The notes under the pieces were generated by a model. It was given only the letters and a program-made list of their open reading frames with translations, had not been told where the DNA came from and ran no database searches. Shown here piece after piece: positions 8,325-16,764 of a DNA stretch of 64,000 nt (within the stretch, counting starts at the first letter, position 1; each line of letters opens with the position of its first letter). Made by a program: the position numbers and the translations under genes. Origin of the DNA: JACCTU01 sp963788055 (GTDB lineage: Bacteria > Actinomycetota > Thermoleophilia > Gaiellales > Gaiellaceae); the NCBI GenBank assembly GCA_963788055.1, contig CAWBFA010000005.1:248001-312000 (forward strand). Direction: 5' to 3'.

Positions 8325-8353
8325 ATAGTAAGTGATCACTTACTGCTTGTCAA
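8325..8353 (-). promoter_or_regulatory. Sigma-70-type promoter of the tetR gene
   Basis: On the minus strand TTGACA (8353-8348) is separated by exactly 17 bases from TACTAT (8330-8325), then the tetR GTG at 8316. This is the best consensus promoter in the window. The last codons and stop of the upstream epimerase gene lie inside it. Confidence 0.8.
8327..8344. promoter_or_regulatory. TetR operator, 18-bp perfect palindrome
   Basis: AGTAAGTGA followed by its exact complement TCACTTACT fills the spacer of the tetR promoter. Binding here would block RNA polymerase. A matching half-site is present upstream of the transporter gene. Confidence 0.8.
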
Positions 8354-9310
8354 GGCCCGGCTGCGGTACCAGGCGACCGTCCGGTCGAGCCCCTCGTCCA
8401 GCTCCACCCGCGACTCGAAGCCGAGGAGTTCCCGGGCCTTGTCGACGTTGGGGATGCGCAACTCGACGTCGGTGTAGTGGAGCGGGCGGAAGACGATCTC
8501 GCCCGATGCCTCGGTCGCGCGTTTGATCCGCTGTGCGAGGTCGTAGATCGTGACCGCCGAACGTGCGTTGCCGATGTTGAAGCTTTCGCCGACCGCGTTC
8601 GGGTGCTCCAGCGCCAAGAGCGTCCCCTCGACCATGTCGTCGACGTAGCACCAGGCGCGGATCTGCGAGCCGTCTCCGTGGATCGTCAGGTCTTCACCGG
8701 CGAGGGCGGCCTCGATGAACGCACGGATCGCGCCGCCGCCCATCTGCTCGGGGCCGTACACGTTGAAGGGGCGGACCGACGTCGTCGGCAGGCCGAGCTC
8801 GGCGTGGTAGGCGTGCGCCATGTGCTCGCCCGCGAGCTTCGAGACCGCGTAGGTCCAGCGCGCCTCGCCGACCGAGCCGGTGACGCTCACGCTCGTCTCG
8901 GCGACGCGGAAGGCCTGCGAGCCGAACACTTCGCTCGTCGAGAAGTCGACGAGCCGCTCGAGCGTGTCCTGTGTCGAGAGCCCCGCCTCGAGCACGTTGT
9001 ACGTGCCGATCACGTTGACGCGCATGGTGCGCACCGGGCTCTCGAGCACCGTGTCGACGCCTGCGATGCCGGCGCAGTGGACGATGTGCGTCACACCCTG
9101 CGCGAGCGCACGAAGCGCGTCGGCGTCAAGGACGTCCCCCTGGTGGAAGGTGAGGTTCGGGTGCTCCAGGAGGTCGCTCCGCGAGAGCGCGTCGCGGTGG
9201 AGGTTGTCGACCGCGACGATCTCGTTTCGGTCCACGAGCTGACGCGCGAGCGTCGTGCCGATGAACCCCGCGCCACCGGTGATCAAGATGCGCTTGCCTT
9301 CGAGCGCCAC
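8336..9310 (-). CDS. NAD-dependent epimerase/dehydratase (extended SDR)
   Basis: A 324-residue nucleotide-sugar epimerase-like enzyme. It has LITGGAGFIGTTLARQL at residues 8-24, the HIVHCAGIAGVDTVLES segment, FSTSEVFGSQ, the catalytic TYAVSKLAGEH (Tyr-x3-Lys), RPFNVYGPEQMG and the WCYVDDMVEG segment. The pattern resembles GDP-L-colitose/UDP-sugar epimerases; the substrate cannot be fixed. Its stop codon lies within the tetR promoter and operator, so the glycan locus was joined to the efflux pair without spacer. The start ATG opens MALEGKRIL. The divergent small inhibitor-like gene begins 34 bases away. Confidence 0.88.
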   Translation of the reverse strand: MALEGKRILITGGAGFIGTTLARQLVDRNEIVAVDNLHRDALSRSDLLEHPNLTFHQGDVLDADALRALAQGVTHIVHCAGIAGVDTVLESPVRTMRVNVIGTYNVLEAGLSTQDTLERLVDFSTSEVFGSQAFRVAETSVSVTGSVGEARWTYAVSKLAGEHMAHAYHAELGLPTTSVRPFNVYGPEQMGGGAIRAFIEAALAGEDLTIHGDGSQIRAWCYVDDMVEGTLLALEHPNAVGESFNIGNARSAVTIYDLAQRIKRATEASGEIVFRPLHYTDVELRIPNVDKARELLGFESRVELDEGLDRTVAWYRSRALTSSK

Positions 9311-9343
9311 GCGGCAACTCTACCCCCGCTACCCTGACGGCCT

Positions 9344-9682
9344 ATGGCCGCTCTCGCCGCCGCCGTGACCGCGCTCACGATCACGGTCTGGCCGCAGGGG
9401 CTCGACGGACCGTCGCAGCGGTGGACGCTGCGGTGCGGGCCGACCGGTGGGACCTTGCCCGCGCGCGTCGCCGCGTGCCGGAGGCTCGAAGCGCTGTCAT
9501 CGCCCTTCCGGCCGGTGCCGAAGGATGCGGTCTGCACCCAGATCTACGGCGGACCGGCGGTGGCCGTCGTGACCGGCGACTTCCGCGGGAAGCACGTCTG
9601 GGCCCGGTTCCGCCGGCGCGACGGCTGCGAGATCGACCGTTGGCAGCGGTTGCGACCGCTTCTCCCCGCTGCGGGCGCGTAG
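9344..9682 (+). CDS. Small subtilisin-inhibitor-like (SSI family) protein
   Basis: A 112-residue protein with the SSI arrangement. A beta strand ALTITVWPQG opens it; WTLRCGPTGGTLP with the first cysteine and AACRRL with the second follow. Next come DAVCTQIYGGPAVAVV, the third cysteine before the reactive-site-like segment, and GKHVWARFRRRDGCEIDRW with the fourth. Streptomyces SSI proteins have two disulfides and block subtilisin-type proteases outside the cell. The usual length is about 110 mature residues, so nearly all of this chain is the domain. The N-terminal MAALAAAVTALTITV is hydrophobic but too short to be a clear signal peptide; the start may lie elsewhere. Confidence 0.65.
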   Translation: MAALAAAVTALTITVWPQGLDGPSQRWTLRCGPTGGTLPARVAACRRLEALSSPFRPVPKDAVCTQIYGGPAVAVVTGDFRGKHVWARFRRRDGCEIDRWQRLRPLLPAAGA

Positions 9683-9694
9683 CGTTTCGCCGTC

Positions 9695-10904
9695 GTGAAG
9701 ACGGTTCTCTTCGTCGGCGCAGGCCGGCACCAGCGGCGCGCGATCGCCCAGGCGCGCGCGAGTGGCCTTCGCGTCGTCGCGGTCGACCGCAACCCCGACG
9801 CGCCCGGGCTCGCCGAGGCGGACGTCGCCGAGGTCGTCGACTTCAGCGACGTCGAGGCCGTGATCGAGGTCGGCCGCCGCCATGCGGTCGACGGCGTGCT
9901 CACGATCTCGGCAGACCGCGCCGTGCCGGTCGTGGCGGCGGTCGCCGAGGCGCTCGGCCTGCCCGGGATCGGCACCGAGACGGCGTACGTGATGACGCAG
10001 AAGATCGCGATGCGGCGCGTGCTCGCCGAAGCGGGTGTCCCGCAGCCGGAGTTCGCCGCGGTGCGGAACGTCCACGAGGGGTACGCCGCTCTCGAGCGGG
10101 TCGGCCTGCCCGCGGTGCTGAAGCCGGCGGACTCGGGCGGCCAGCGTGGCGTCTTCCGGCTCGAGACCGCGGACGACTTGGAGCGGCACCTGCACGTCGC
10201 GCTCGGGGAGTCCCCGACCGACGAGGCGATCGTCGAGGCGTACGTCGAGGGTCTCGAGCTGAACGGGCTCGTGATCGTGCGCGACGGTGAGGCGTTCCCG
10301 CTCACGCTCTCCGACCGTTTGCGTCCGCCCGGAGTCGGCTTCGGCGTCGGCTGGATCCACGTCTACCCTGCGACGATCTACGGCGACCAGCTCGAGGAGG
10401 CGGAACGCGTCGCCGTGCACGCCGTCCATGCGCTCGGGCTGCGCAACGGGATTGCGTTCCCTCAGCTCCTGGCAACGGACGACGGGCGCGTGCTCGTGAT
10501 CGAGGTCGCGGCGCGGATCCCCGGAGGCCAGATGGCAGACCTTGCGCGTCACGCGGTGGGCGTCGACCTCATCGAGATCGCGCTGAGGCAGGCGCTCGGC
10601 GAGGACGTTCCCGACGACGTGGCGCGACCGCGATTCACAGCAGCCGCTCGCGATCCGCTTCCTCACCGCATCGCCGGGCCCGCTTCCCACAGGAACGGTG
10701 ACCGAGATCGGGAGCCTCGAGAAGGTGAGCGCGTTTCCGGGAGTCGTGCAGGCCGACCTCTATCTCACGGTCGGTGAGACGATCCGGCCCGTGCGGCTCG
10801 ACGGTGACCGGCGTGGCTACGTGATCGCGGTCGCGGACACGAACGTGGAGGCGCTCGAGCGGGCGGAGGCGGCGGCGCAGCTCGTGGACGTGGTGGTCGA
10901 GTGA
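9695..10904 (+). CDS. ATP-grasp ligase-like protein, broken by one extra base near 10643
   Basis: The chain opens with a pre-ATP-grasp Rossmann domain (VLFVGAGRHQRRAIAQAR). The ATP-grasp domain follows with MTQKIAMRRVLAEAGVPQPE, LKPADSGGQRGVF as the nucleotide loop, EAYVEGLELNGLVIV and the metal-binding VIEVAARIPGGQMADL near residue 270. After RPRF the frame breaks: TTCACAGCAGCCG reads correctly if one A is removed. The protein then continues as LAIRFLTASPGPLPTG and TEIGSLEKVSAF up to VDVVVE at the stop. Restored length is about 403 residues. Fold and size match the ATP-grasp gene at 2499-3752, suggesting paralogues. The stop overlaps the GTG of the next gene. Confidence 0.78.
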
Positions 10905-11542
10905 TCTGCACGTTCGACCTGGTGCACTACCACGAGCTGCTCGACGCGGCGACGGCGGGCGGCTACCGGTACGCGACGTTCGACCGCTCGCCGCTGCCGG
11001 GAGACCTGTTTCTCCGCCACGACGTCGACCTGTCGCTCGACGCGGCGCTGCGGCTGGCCGAGCTCGAGGCCGACGCTGGCGCCCAGGCCACCTACTTCCT
11101 GATGACGCGGAGCATCTTCTACAACCTCGCGTCGGAGGAGGGCGAACGCGCGCTCGCACGCCTGCGCGAGCTCGGACACCGAGTCGGACACCACGCGGTG
11201 AACCCGAACCTCGACCTCGACGCGCGGTTCGACCCGGTCGTCGCGTGGCACAACCCGAACCCCGAGTTCATGGCCGGACTCGTCGAGGGTGCTGTCAACG
11301 TGATGTCCGACCCGTGGTTCTCGCGGGACCACTACCGCTCCGACTCGAACCAGCACTGGCGCTCGGGCTGCCCCCATGCGGAGCTCGCCCAGGGCGAGTT
11401 CGAGTGGCTCCAGCTCCTCACGCATCCCGAGATCTGGGTCTACCCGGGCGAGACGATGCGCGAGACGATGCTCGCAATGCTCGACGCGGAGCGCGAGCTC
11501 GACCTCAAACGCCTCGCCGCCGACCGGATCGACTTGACGTGA
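10901..11542 (+). CDS. Polysaccharide-deacetylase-like protein
   Basis: A 213-residue cytoplasmic-looking protein with a short deacetylase-like core. LFLRHDVDLSLDAALRLAELE near residues 36-56 carries the His-Asp-x-Asp metal site of the NodB/WalW type. It is followed by ATYFLMTRSIFYN and LGHRVGHHAVNPNLDL with the His pair expected from the HxxxH site. Such proteins remove N- or O-acetyl groups from sugars; the truncated barrel makes this a family-level call only. It sits between two ATP-grasp genes with stop-start overlaps on both sides (GTGA), so the three are almost certainly one translational unit. Confidence 0.65.
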   Translation: MICTFDLVHYHELLDAATAGGYRYATFDRSPLPGDLFLRHDVDLSLDAALRLAELEADAGAQATYFLMTRSIFYNLASEEGERALARLRELGHRVGHHAVNPNLDLDARFDPVVAWHNPNPEFMAGLVEGAVNVMSDPWFSRDHYRSDSNQHWRSGCPHAELAQGEFEWLQLLTHPEIWVYPGETMRETMLAMLDAERELDLKRLAADRIDLT

Positions 11543-12567
11543 GGGACCTGACAGTCCTCGTCACAGCGTCCGGATCGCCGGGCACCGCCGCGCTCGTGCG
11601 CGCGCTGCGCGAGAACGGCGAGCGCCGCGTGCGCCTCGTGGGGACCGACATGGCGGAGCTCGCGGTCGGGCGGCACCTGTGCGACGCGTTCCACGTCGTA
11701 CCGGCCGGCACCGATCCGGGGTTCGCCGACGCGATCATCGACGTGACCGAGCGCGAGGGAGTCGATCTGGTTCTACCGCAGTCGTCGTACGACCTCCCCG
11801 GGCTCGCCGCCGCTCGCGAGCGCGTTCCTTGCGCAGTGCTGGTGGCGTCGCCGGAGGCAGTGCGCCGTTGCAACGACAAGGCGGAGACGTACGCGCTCCT
11901 CGACGCGATCGGAGCACCGGGCCCGGCCTGGCGACGAGCGCGAGGCCGCGCGGCGGTCGAAGCCGCCGCGTACGAGCTCGGCTACCCCGGCAAGGAGGTC
12001 GCGGTGAAGCCGCTGGAGTCGTCCGGATCCCGGGGCTTCCGGATTCTCTCCGCCAGCGCGGATCCGCTGCAGGAGCTCCTGACGAGCCGTCCCGGAGTCG
12101 CTCCCGCGATGCAGCTCGAGGAGCTCGCAGCGCTGCTTCCCGACGAAGCAGGCCCGGAGCTCCTCGTGATGGAGCTCGCGCGCGGCAAGGAGCGCACGAT
12201 CGACGGCGTCGCGCTCGGAGGCCGGATCGTCCTCGGCCATCCCAAGACGCGCGAGGCGATGCGCGCCGGCCTCGCGATGTACTTCGAGACGCTCGACGAC
12301 CCCGCGCTGATGGACGTCGCGGCTGCGATCGTCCGCGAACTCGAGCTCGACCACTTCTTCAACATCCAGCTCGTCGGCGACACGGTGATCGAGATCAACC
12401 CGCGCATCTCGACCGTCGTCTACCAGGAGGACTTGAACCTCCCGTACCTCGGGGTGAAGCTCGCGCTCGGCGAGCTCGACGAAGACGACCTCGGCGCCGA
12501 GGCAGCAAAGATCCGCCCGACCCGACGAGCCCTGCGCTTCTTCGACCAGGTCGAATGGGACGAGTGA
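11539..12567 (+). CDS. ATP-grasp domain protein (carbamoyl-phosphate synthase large-chain-like)
   Basis: A 342-residue chain starting at a GTG that overlaps the deacetylase-like stop. The N-terminal half is a PreATP-grasp domain (VLVTASGSPGTAALVRAL, DVTEREGVDLVLPQSSYD). The ATP-grasp core shows RRCNDKAETYALLDAIGAP, AVKPLESSGSRGFRIL, VMELARGKERTIDGV and the metal site HFFNIQLVGDTVIEINPRIS near residue 295. It ends in LRFFDQVEWDE. Many such proteins add amino acids or other carboxylates to sugars or peptides. It closes a coupled trio with the deacetylase-like and second ATP-grasp genes. Confidence 0.82.
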   Translation: MRDLTVLVTASGSPGTAALVRALRENGERRVRLVGTDMAELAVGRHLCDAFHVVPAGTDPGFADAIIDVTEREGVDLVLPQSSYDLPGLAAARERVPCAVLVASPEAVRRCNDKAETYALLDAIGAPGPAWRRARGRAAVEAAAYELGYPGKEVAVKPLESSGSRGFRILSASADPLQELLTSRPGVAPAMQLEELAALLPDEAGPELLVMELARGKERTIDGVALGGRIVLGHPKTREAMRAGLAMYFETLDDPALMDVAAAIVRELELDHFFNIQLVGDTVIEINPRISTVVYQEDLNLPYLGVKLALGELDEDDLGAEAAKIRPTRRALRFFDQVEWDE

Positions 12568-12682
12568 GCGGGCGCCCCGCGAGCCCCGCCCCCACCCACT
12601 CACCCCCCACCCTCCCTTTGGGGGAACAGAGTGGCGCGCTTCGAGCCTACCCGCCGAGGTGTGACGCGTTTGTGCGCGGATC

Positions 12683-13657
12683 GTGCCGAGTTCGGATCGA
12701 TTCGTGAACAGGCCCGACCACACGCCGCTGCGCGTCACGCACGCGCCCGTGAACATGGCCGGGATCGCCTACAAGAACGTCGAGGCGCTCAAGCGCCGTG
12801 GGGTCGATGCGCGACTCGTCGTCTTCAAGCCGCAGCCGTTTCGGCCGACCGAGTTCGACTGGAACCTGAACCGCCCCGACGGGTTCGTCAAAGCGCAGCT
12901 GACGCAGTGGCGCGCGCTCGCGCGTCTGCTCCCTCGCACCGACGTGTTCCACTTCTACTTCGGGCTCACGCTCGTCCCGCGCAGGCTGCAGTTTCCGATC
13001 CTGCGGGCGCTGCGCAAGAAGTCCGTCTTCCACTTCGTCGGCTCGGACATCAGGGGAAAGACGCCCGAGCAGCTCGCCTACACGCGGGCGGCCGACGCCC
13101 GTGTCGTCGGCTCCTACGACGCGATCCGCTGGGTTCCCGACGCCGAGGTGATCCCGCCCGGGATCGACCTGCGGCGCTACACGCCCTCGCCGGGTCGAGG
13201 CGCGGAGCGGCCGCTCGTCGTGCATGCGCCCTCACGCAAGGCGAGCAAGGGCACCGAGTTCGTCGAGGCCGCGTGCGCCGAGCTGCCCGTCGACCTCGAC
13301 GTCGTCCACGGCCTATCGCACGACGAGGCCGTCGAGCGCTACCGCCGGGCGGACGTCGTCGTCGACCAGCTGAACGCGGGCTGGTACGGGATCTTCGCGA
13401 TCGAGGCGATGGCGCTCGGCAAGCCGGTCGTCACCTTTCTGCACGACGAAGCCGTTCGGCGCACCGAGGAGGCGTTCGGCGTACGCGTCCCGATCGTGAA
13501 CGCGACGAAGGAGACGCTCGTCGACGCACTCCGACCGCTGGTCGGTGACGCGGAGGAGCGGCGCCGACGCGCCGAAGCCGGCCGTGCGTACATCGAGGCG
13601 GTGCACGACGACGAGAAGATCGCCGACCGCCTGCTCGCGCTCTACGCTCGCCTGTAG
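12683..13657 (+). CDS. Glycosyltransferase family 1/4 (GT-B)
   Basis: A 324-residue GT-B protein. The N-terminal Rossmann domain includes HAPVNMAGIAYKNVEALKRRGV and DVFHFYFGLTLVPR. The C-terminal domain has GIDLRRYTPSPG, VHAPSRKASKGTEFVEAA and the nucleotide-sugar site GWYGIFAIEAMALGKPVVTF near residue 245, the GT1/4 ExxxxxE-like motif. It probably transfers a sugar within the cell to the lipid-linked glycan made by this locus. A GTG start at 12683 is used; GTG at 12704 is equally possible. The 115 bases before it are C-rich, and only a weak CCCCC/GGGGG dyad is visible in them. Confidence 0.85.
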   Translation: MPSSDRFVNRPDHTPLRVTHAPVNMAGIAYKNVEALKRRGVDARLVVFKPQPFRPTEFDWNLNRPDGFVKAQLTQWRALARLLPRTDVFHFYFGLTLVPRRLQFPILRALRKKSVFHFVGSDIRGKTPEQLAYTRAADARVVGSYDAIRWVPDAEVIPPGIDLRRYTPSPGRGAERPLVVHAPSRKASKGTEFVEAACAELPVDLDVVHGLSHDEAVERYRRADVVVDQLNAGWYGIFAIEAMALGKPVVTFLHDEAVRRTEEAFGVRVPIVNATKETLVDALRPLVGDAEERRRRAEAGRAYIEAVHDDEKIADRLLALYARL

Positions 13658-13661
13658 CTCA

Positions 13662-13952
13662 GTGGACTGGCAGCTGCGCATCTACGAGATCGAGCCGGGG
13701 CAGATCGAGGCCTGGATCGACGAGTGGCGCGAGCACGTCGCCCCGCTCCGCAGGCGCCTCGGCTTCCGCGTGCTCGGCCCGTGGGTGGACGGCGCGACGT
13801 TCGTGTGGATGATCGGCTACGACGGGGAGGATGGATTCGCCGCTGCAGACGAGCGCTACTACGCCTCCGCCGAACGACGTTCGATCGAGCCTGACCCGGC
13901 GCGGCACATCCTCTCGAGCCGGCACCGCATGCTGCGCGAGGTCCCGCCGTGA
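13662..13952 (+). CDS. NIPSNAP-like small protein
   Basis: A 96-residue protein starting at GTG with DWQLRIYEIEPGQIEAWIDEW, then LRRRLGFRVLGPWVDG and TFVWMIGYDGEDGFAAADERYY. This is the alpha/beta ferredoxin-like NIPSNAP pattern: a short strand with RIYEI, a helix, a strand and the WMIGYDG strand. The biochemical role of such stand-alone domains is unknown. It lies between a glycosyltransferase and the flippase, with an overlapping stop-start (GTGA) to the flippase, which suggests co-expression with glycan export. Confidence 0.72.
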   Translation: MDWQLRIYEIEPGQIEAWIDEWREHVAPLRRRLGFRVLGPWVDGATFVWMIGYDGEDGFAAADERYYASAERRSIEPDPARHILSSRHRMLREVPP

Positions 13953-15379
13953 TCGGGGCACAGCTCCGACGACTCGGGCGCCACTCCACGATCTACGGGC
14001 TCGGCGGGCTCGTCTCGCGGTTCCTCGCGGTGCTCCTGCTGCCGCTGTACACGAGCTACCTCACGCCGTCCGACTTCGGAAAGGTCGAGACGCTCGTCGC
14101 ACTCAGCGCAATCCTCGTCACGCTTCTCCGCGCCGGGATCTCGACCGCGTTCTTCCGCTTCTACTTCGACTCACCGGACCCCGCCGACCGCGTGCGTGTG
14201 CTCCGCACGGCGTTCTGGTTCACGATGGGCATGTCGACGCTGGGTCTGCTGCTCGGCTGGCTCTTCGCGCCGTGGATCTCGGACGCGCTCAGGATCGACG
14301 ACGACACGCTCGTCCGTGCGGCGTTCGTCGGTCTTTGGGCGCAGATGAACTACGAGCAGCTGACGGCGCTCTTCCGCGTCGAGGAGCGCTCCGTCGCGTT
14401 CGTCACGGCAAGCCTCGCGAACGTGCTGCTCACGATCGCGACCACAGTGCTCCTGGTCGTCGCCTACGACCAGGGCCCGCTCGGCGTCGTCGTCGGAAAC
14501 TTCACCGGGACGCTGCTCGTCTACCTCGCGCTCCTCGGCTACCGGCGTCAGCAGCTCGGCCTCCAGTTCGACCGCGAGCTGCTGCGCCGCATGAACCGCT
14601 TCGGCCTGCCTCTCGTGCCTTCGGGCATCGCGCTTTGGGCGCTCAACTTCAGCGACCGCTTCTTCCTCGCCCGATTGGCGGGCCAGGACGACGTCGGCCG
14701 CTACTCGATCGGCGTGCGGATCGCGTCAGCGATGGTGCTGCTGCTCGTCGCGTTCCGGACCGCGTGGCCCGCGTTCGCGTACTCGATCGATGACGAGCGC
14801 GAGGCGAAGCGCACGTACGCGTACGTGCTCACGTACTTGCTCTTCGTCTCTTGCTGGCTGTCGCTTGCCCTCGGCGTGCTCGCGCCCTGGATCGTGCGCG
14901 TGCTCGCGCGCAAGGAGTCGTTCTGGGCCGGTGCCGACGTCGTCGCACCGCTCGCGTTCGCCGGCGCGCTGTGGGGCGCGTACACAGTCGTCGCGATCGG
15001 AATCGGCCGGCTCCGGAGGACACAGTTCAACTGGGTGATCACCGGCTCGGCGGCGGCGATCGACGTCGTCCTCAACCTGTTGCTGATCCCGACCTACGGG
15101 ATCCGCGGCGCGGCGGCGGCCGCGCTGACCGCGTTCGCGTTCATGTTCGTCGCGATGGCCGCGTACTCGCAGCGGCTCTACCCGGTGCCGTACCAGTGGC
15201 GCCGGGTCGCAACGGTGCTTCTCGCCGCCGGGGCGCTCACCGTCGTCGGCCGGTTCGTCGACCGCCTCGACGTCGCGATCGCCCTGATCCTCGCCTACCC
15301 GCTCGTCCTCTTCGCGCTCGGGTTCTACTTGCCGTTCGAACGAGCCCGGCTCGCCCGGGTACTGCTGCGCCAGGCGTAG
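13949..15379 (+). CDS. Polysaccharide flippase, Wzx-like (MOP/MATE superfamily)
   Basis: A 476-residue inner-membrane protein with about twelve to fourteen hydrophobic segments. The N-terminus HSTIYGLGGLVSRFLAVLLLP and YTSYLTPSDFGKVETLV matches the polysaccharide_synt (Wzx) family, which flips undecaprenyl-linked repeat units to the outside. Further landmarks are FGLPLVPSGIALWALNFSDRFFLA and LNLLLIPTYGIRGAAAAAL. A Wzy-like ligase encoded on the other strand converges on it with a 55-base overlap of coding ends. Together they form the export and polymerisation core of the locus. Confidence 0.9.
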   Translation: MIGAQLRRLGRHSTIYGLGGLVSRFLAVLLLPLYTSYLTPSDFGKVETLVALSAILVTLLRAGISTAFFRFYFDSPDPADRVRVLRTAFWFTMGMSTLGLLLGWLFAPWISDALRIDDDTLVRAAFVGLWAQMNYEQLTALFRVEERSVAFVTASLANVLLTIATTVLLVVAYDQGPLGVVVGNFTGTLLVYLALLGYRRQQLGLQFDRELLRRMNRFGLPLVPSGIALWALNFSDRFFLARLAGQDDVGRYSIGVRIASAMVLLLVAFRTAWPAFAYSIDDEREAKRTYAYVLTYLLFVSCWLSLALGVLAPWIVRVLARKESFWAGADVVAPLAFAGALWGAYTVVAIGIGRLRRTQFNWVITGSAAAIDVVLNLLLIPTYGIRGAAAAALTAFAFMFVAMAAYSQRLYPVPYQWRRVATVLLAAGALTVVGRFVDRLDVAIALILAYPLVLFALGFYLPFERARLARVLLRQA

Positions 15380-16764
15380 CCGAGCGCGGTCAGGCCGATC
15401 AGGCCCCAGCTCATCGGATCCTCGAAGAACGCGTTGTAGAAGAGCGAGTGCACGAGGATCGCCAGCAGTGCGAGGCCAAAGCAGAGCGAGGCGCGACCGG
15501 CGAAGCTCCGCGACGCCCGGCGGAACGGGAGCCAGAGCGCCGTGGCGACGAGCCACGCGAACAGGAGCACGCCCGGGACGCCGAGCTCCGCCGCGACGGT
15601 GACCGGCGTGTTGTGTGACGCGGCCCGCGCGGGGTCGGCGGCCCGGAAGCCGACTCGCTCCCCGTACGCGCTCTTGAACCCGCCGAGCCCGACGCCCCCC
15701 AGCGGATGGTCGGCAGCGATGCGCAGGCCTTCGGTCACAAGCGACGAGCGGTTTCCGGTCGCACGGTCGGTGTTGTCGAGGATCTCCGCACGCACCGACG
15801 GCACGACGAAGCCGGCGACCAGCAGCGCGAGCGCCGCGACCGCCAGCGCAACGACCGCGCGGCGTTCCCACGAGAGCGCGATCGCCCCGAGCACGCCGGC
15901 GACGAGCGCGACGAAGCTCGATTGCGAGAACGAGAAGACGAGCCCGATCCAGAGTGCGACGACGGTGACCGCGGCAATGATCGCGTCGCGCCGCGCGCCG
16001 TAGAGCACTGCCACGAGCGCGACGAGGATCGCCACAACGAGAAAGCGTCCGTAGATCGAAGGATCCCAGAAGAGCGAGTTGACGCGGTAGAACGGCGCGT
16101 AGGCGTTCGACACGATCACCTTCGGATTCCAGAAGACGTCGCGCGTCACCCACTGGTAGATGCCGACGCCGGCGAACACGGCGGCCATCGCGATCAGCTC
16201 CACGGTGAGGGCCTTCAGCCATCGGCGCTGCCACGGCAGGCGCGCGAGCAGCAGCGCCAGGAGGCCGAACGGGAGGTAGAACGCCGCGAGGGAAACCGCG
16301 CCGAGCCGTGCGCCGTCGCTCCAGACGAGCGAGACCCCTGCCCACGCGAGGAACGCCGCGAGCGGCCACGCGAGCGGCCCGAGCTCTCGAGTGCGGCCGT
16401 CGCCGTGAAGCAGCTCCCAGGCGAGCGCGAGCATGCCGACGAGCACGACGAGGTAGAGCGGCAAGAGCAGGTTCGCTTCATCGCCGCCCACCTTGACCGG
16501 CACGCGCGCCGGCGCGCACGCCAGCGCCGCCATCGGCAGCAACCACGGCCAGCGCAGCAAGAGCGAAGCAAGCGCGACGGCCGCTGCGCCGCCGACGACT
16601 GCGGCGACCCCGAGCAGCGCGTCGTTTCCCTCCGGCCTGAGCGTGACGACGAGGATCGCGCCGCCGACCAGCGTCGCCACGAGCGCAGCGAGCCGCAACG
16701 CGCGATCGCGCACAACGACCAGCACGGCGAGGCCCAGCGCTCCGAGGACGCCGCCGACGATCAC
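15325..16764 (-). CDS. O-antigen ligase/polymerase family protein (Wzy/WaaL-like)
   Basis: A 479-residue membrane protein with about eleven transmembrane segments. The large outer loop contains SLFWDPSIYGRFL, then TDRATGNRSSLVTEGLRI, ADHPLGGVGLGGFKSAY and AASHNTPVTVAAELGVPG. These are hallmarks of the Wzy_C family: the G-x-G-G-F segment and a conserved His in SHN. It would polymerise repeat units or ligate glycan outside the membrane. Its end overlaps the end of the flippase gene on the other strand. It overlaps the FlgD-Ig-like gene upstream by 4 bases. Confidence 0.88.
   Translation of the reverse strand: MIVGGVLGALGLAVLVVVRDRALRLAALVATLVGGAILVVTLRPEGNDALLGVAAVVGGAAAVALASLLLRWPWLLPMAALACAPARVPVKVGGDEANLLLPLYLVVLVGMLALAWELLHGDGRTRELGPLAWPLAAFLAWAGVSLVWSDGARLGAVSLAAFYLPFGLLALLLARLPWQRRWLKALTVELIAMAAVFAGVGIYQWVTRDVFWNPKVIVSNAYAPFYRVNSLFWDPSIYGRFLVVAILVALVAVLYGARRDAIIAAVTVVALWIGLVFSFSQSSFVALVAGVLGAIALSWERRAVVALAVAALALLVAGFVVPSVRAEILDNTDRATGNRSSLVTEGLRIAADHPLGGVGLGGFKSAYGERVGFRAADPARAASHNTPVTVAAELGVPGVLLFAWLVATALWLPFRRASRSFAGRASLCFGLALLAILVHSLFYNAFFEDPMSWGLIGLTALGYAWRSSTRASRARSNGK

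Noticed and set aside
12568..12682. C-rich gap with CCCCC/GGGGG as a terminator
   Set aside because: The dyad is short with an 11-base loop and lacks a T-run; no clear promoter boxes were found either.
13648..13690. tRNA-like start (GCCTGTAGCTCAGTGG)
   Set aside because: The D-arm half matches, but no closing GAGC, no anticodon stem and no GTTCGA T-loop follow at the right distance. It spans the end of one gene and the start of the NIPSNAP-like gene.
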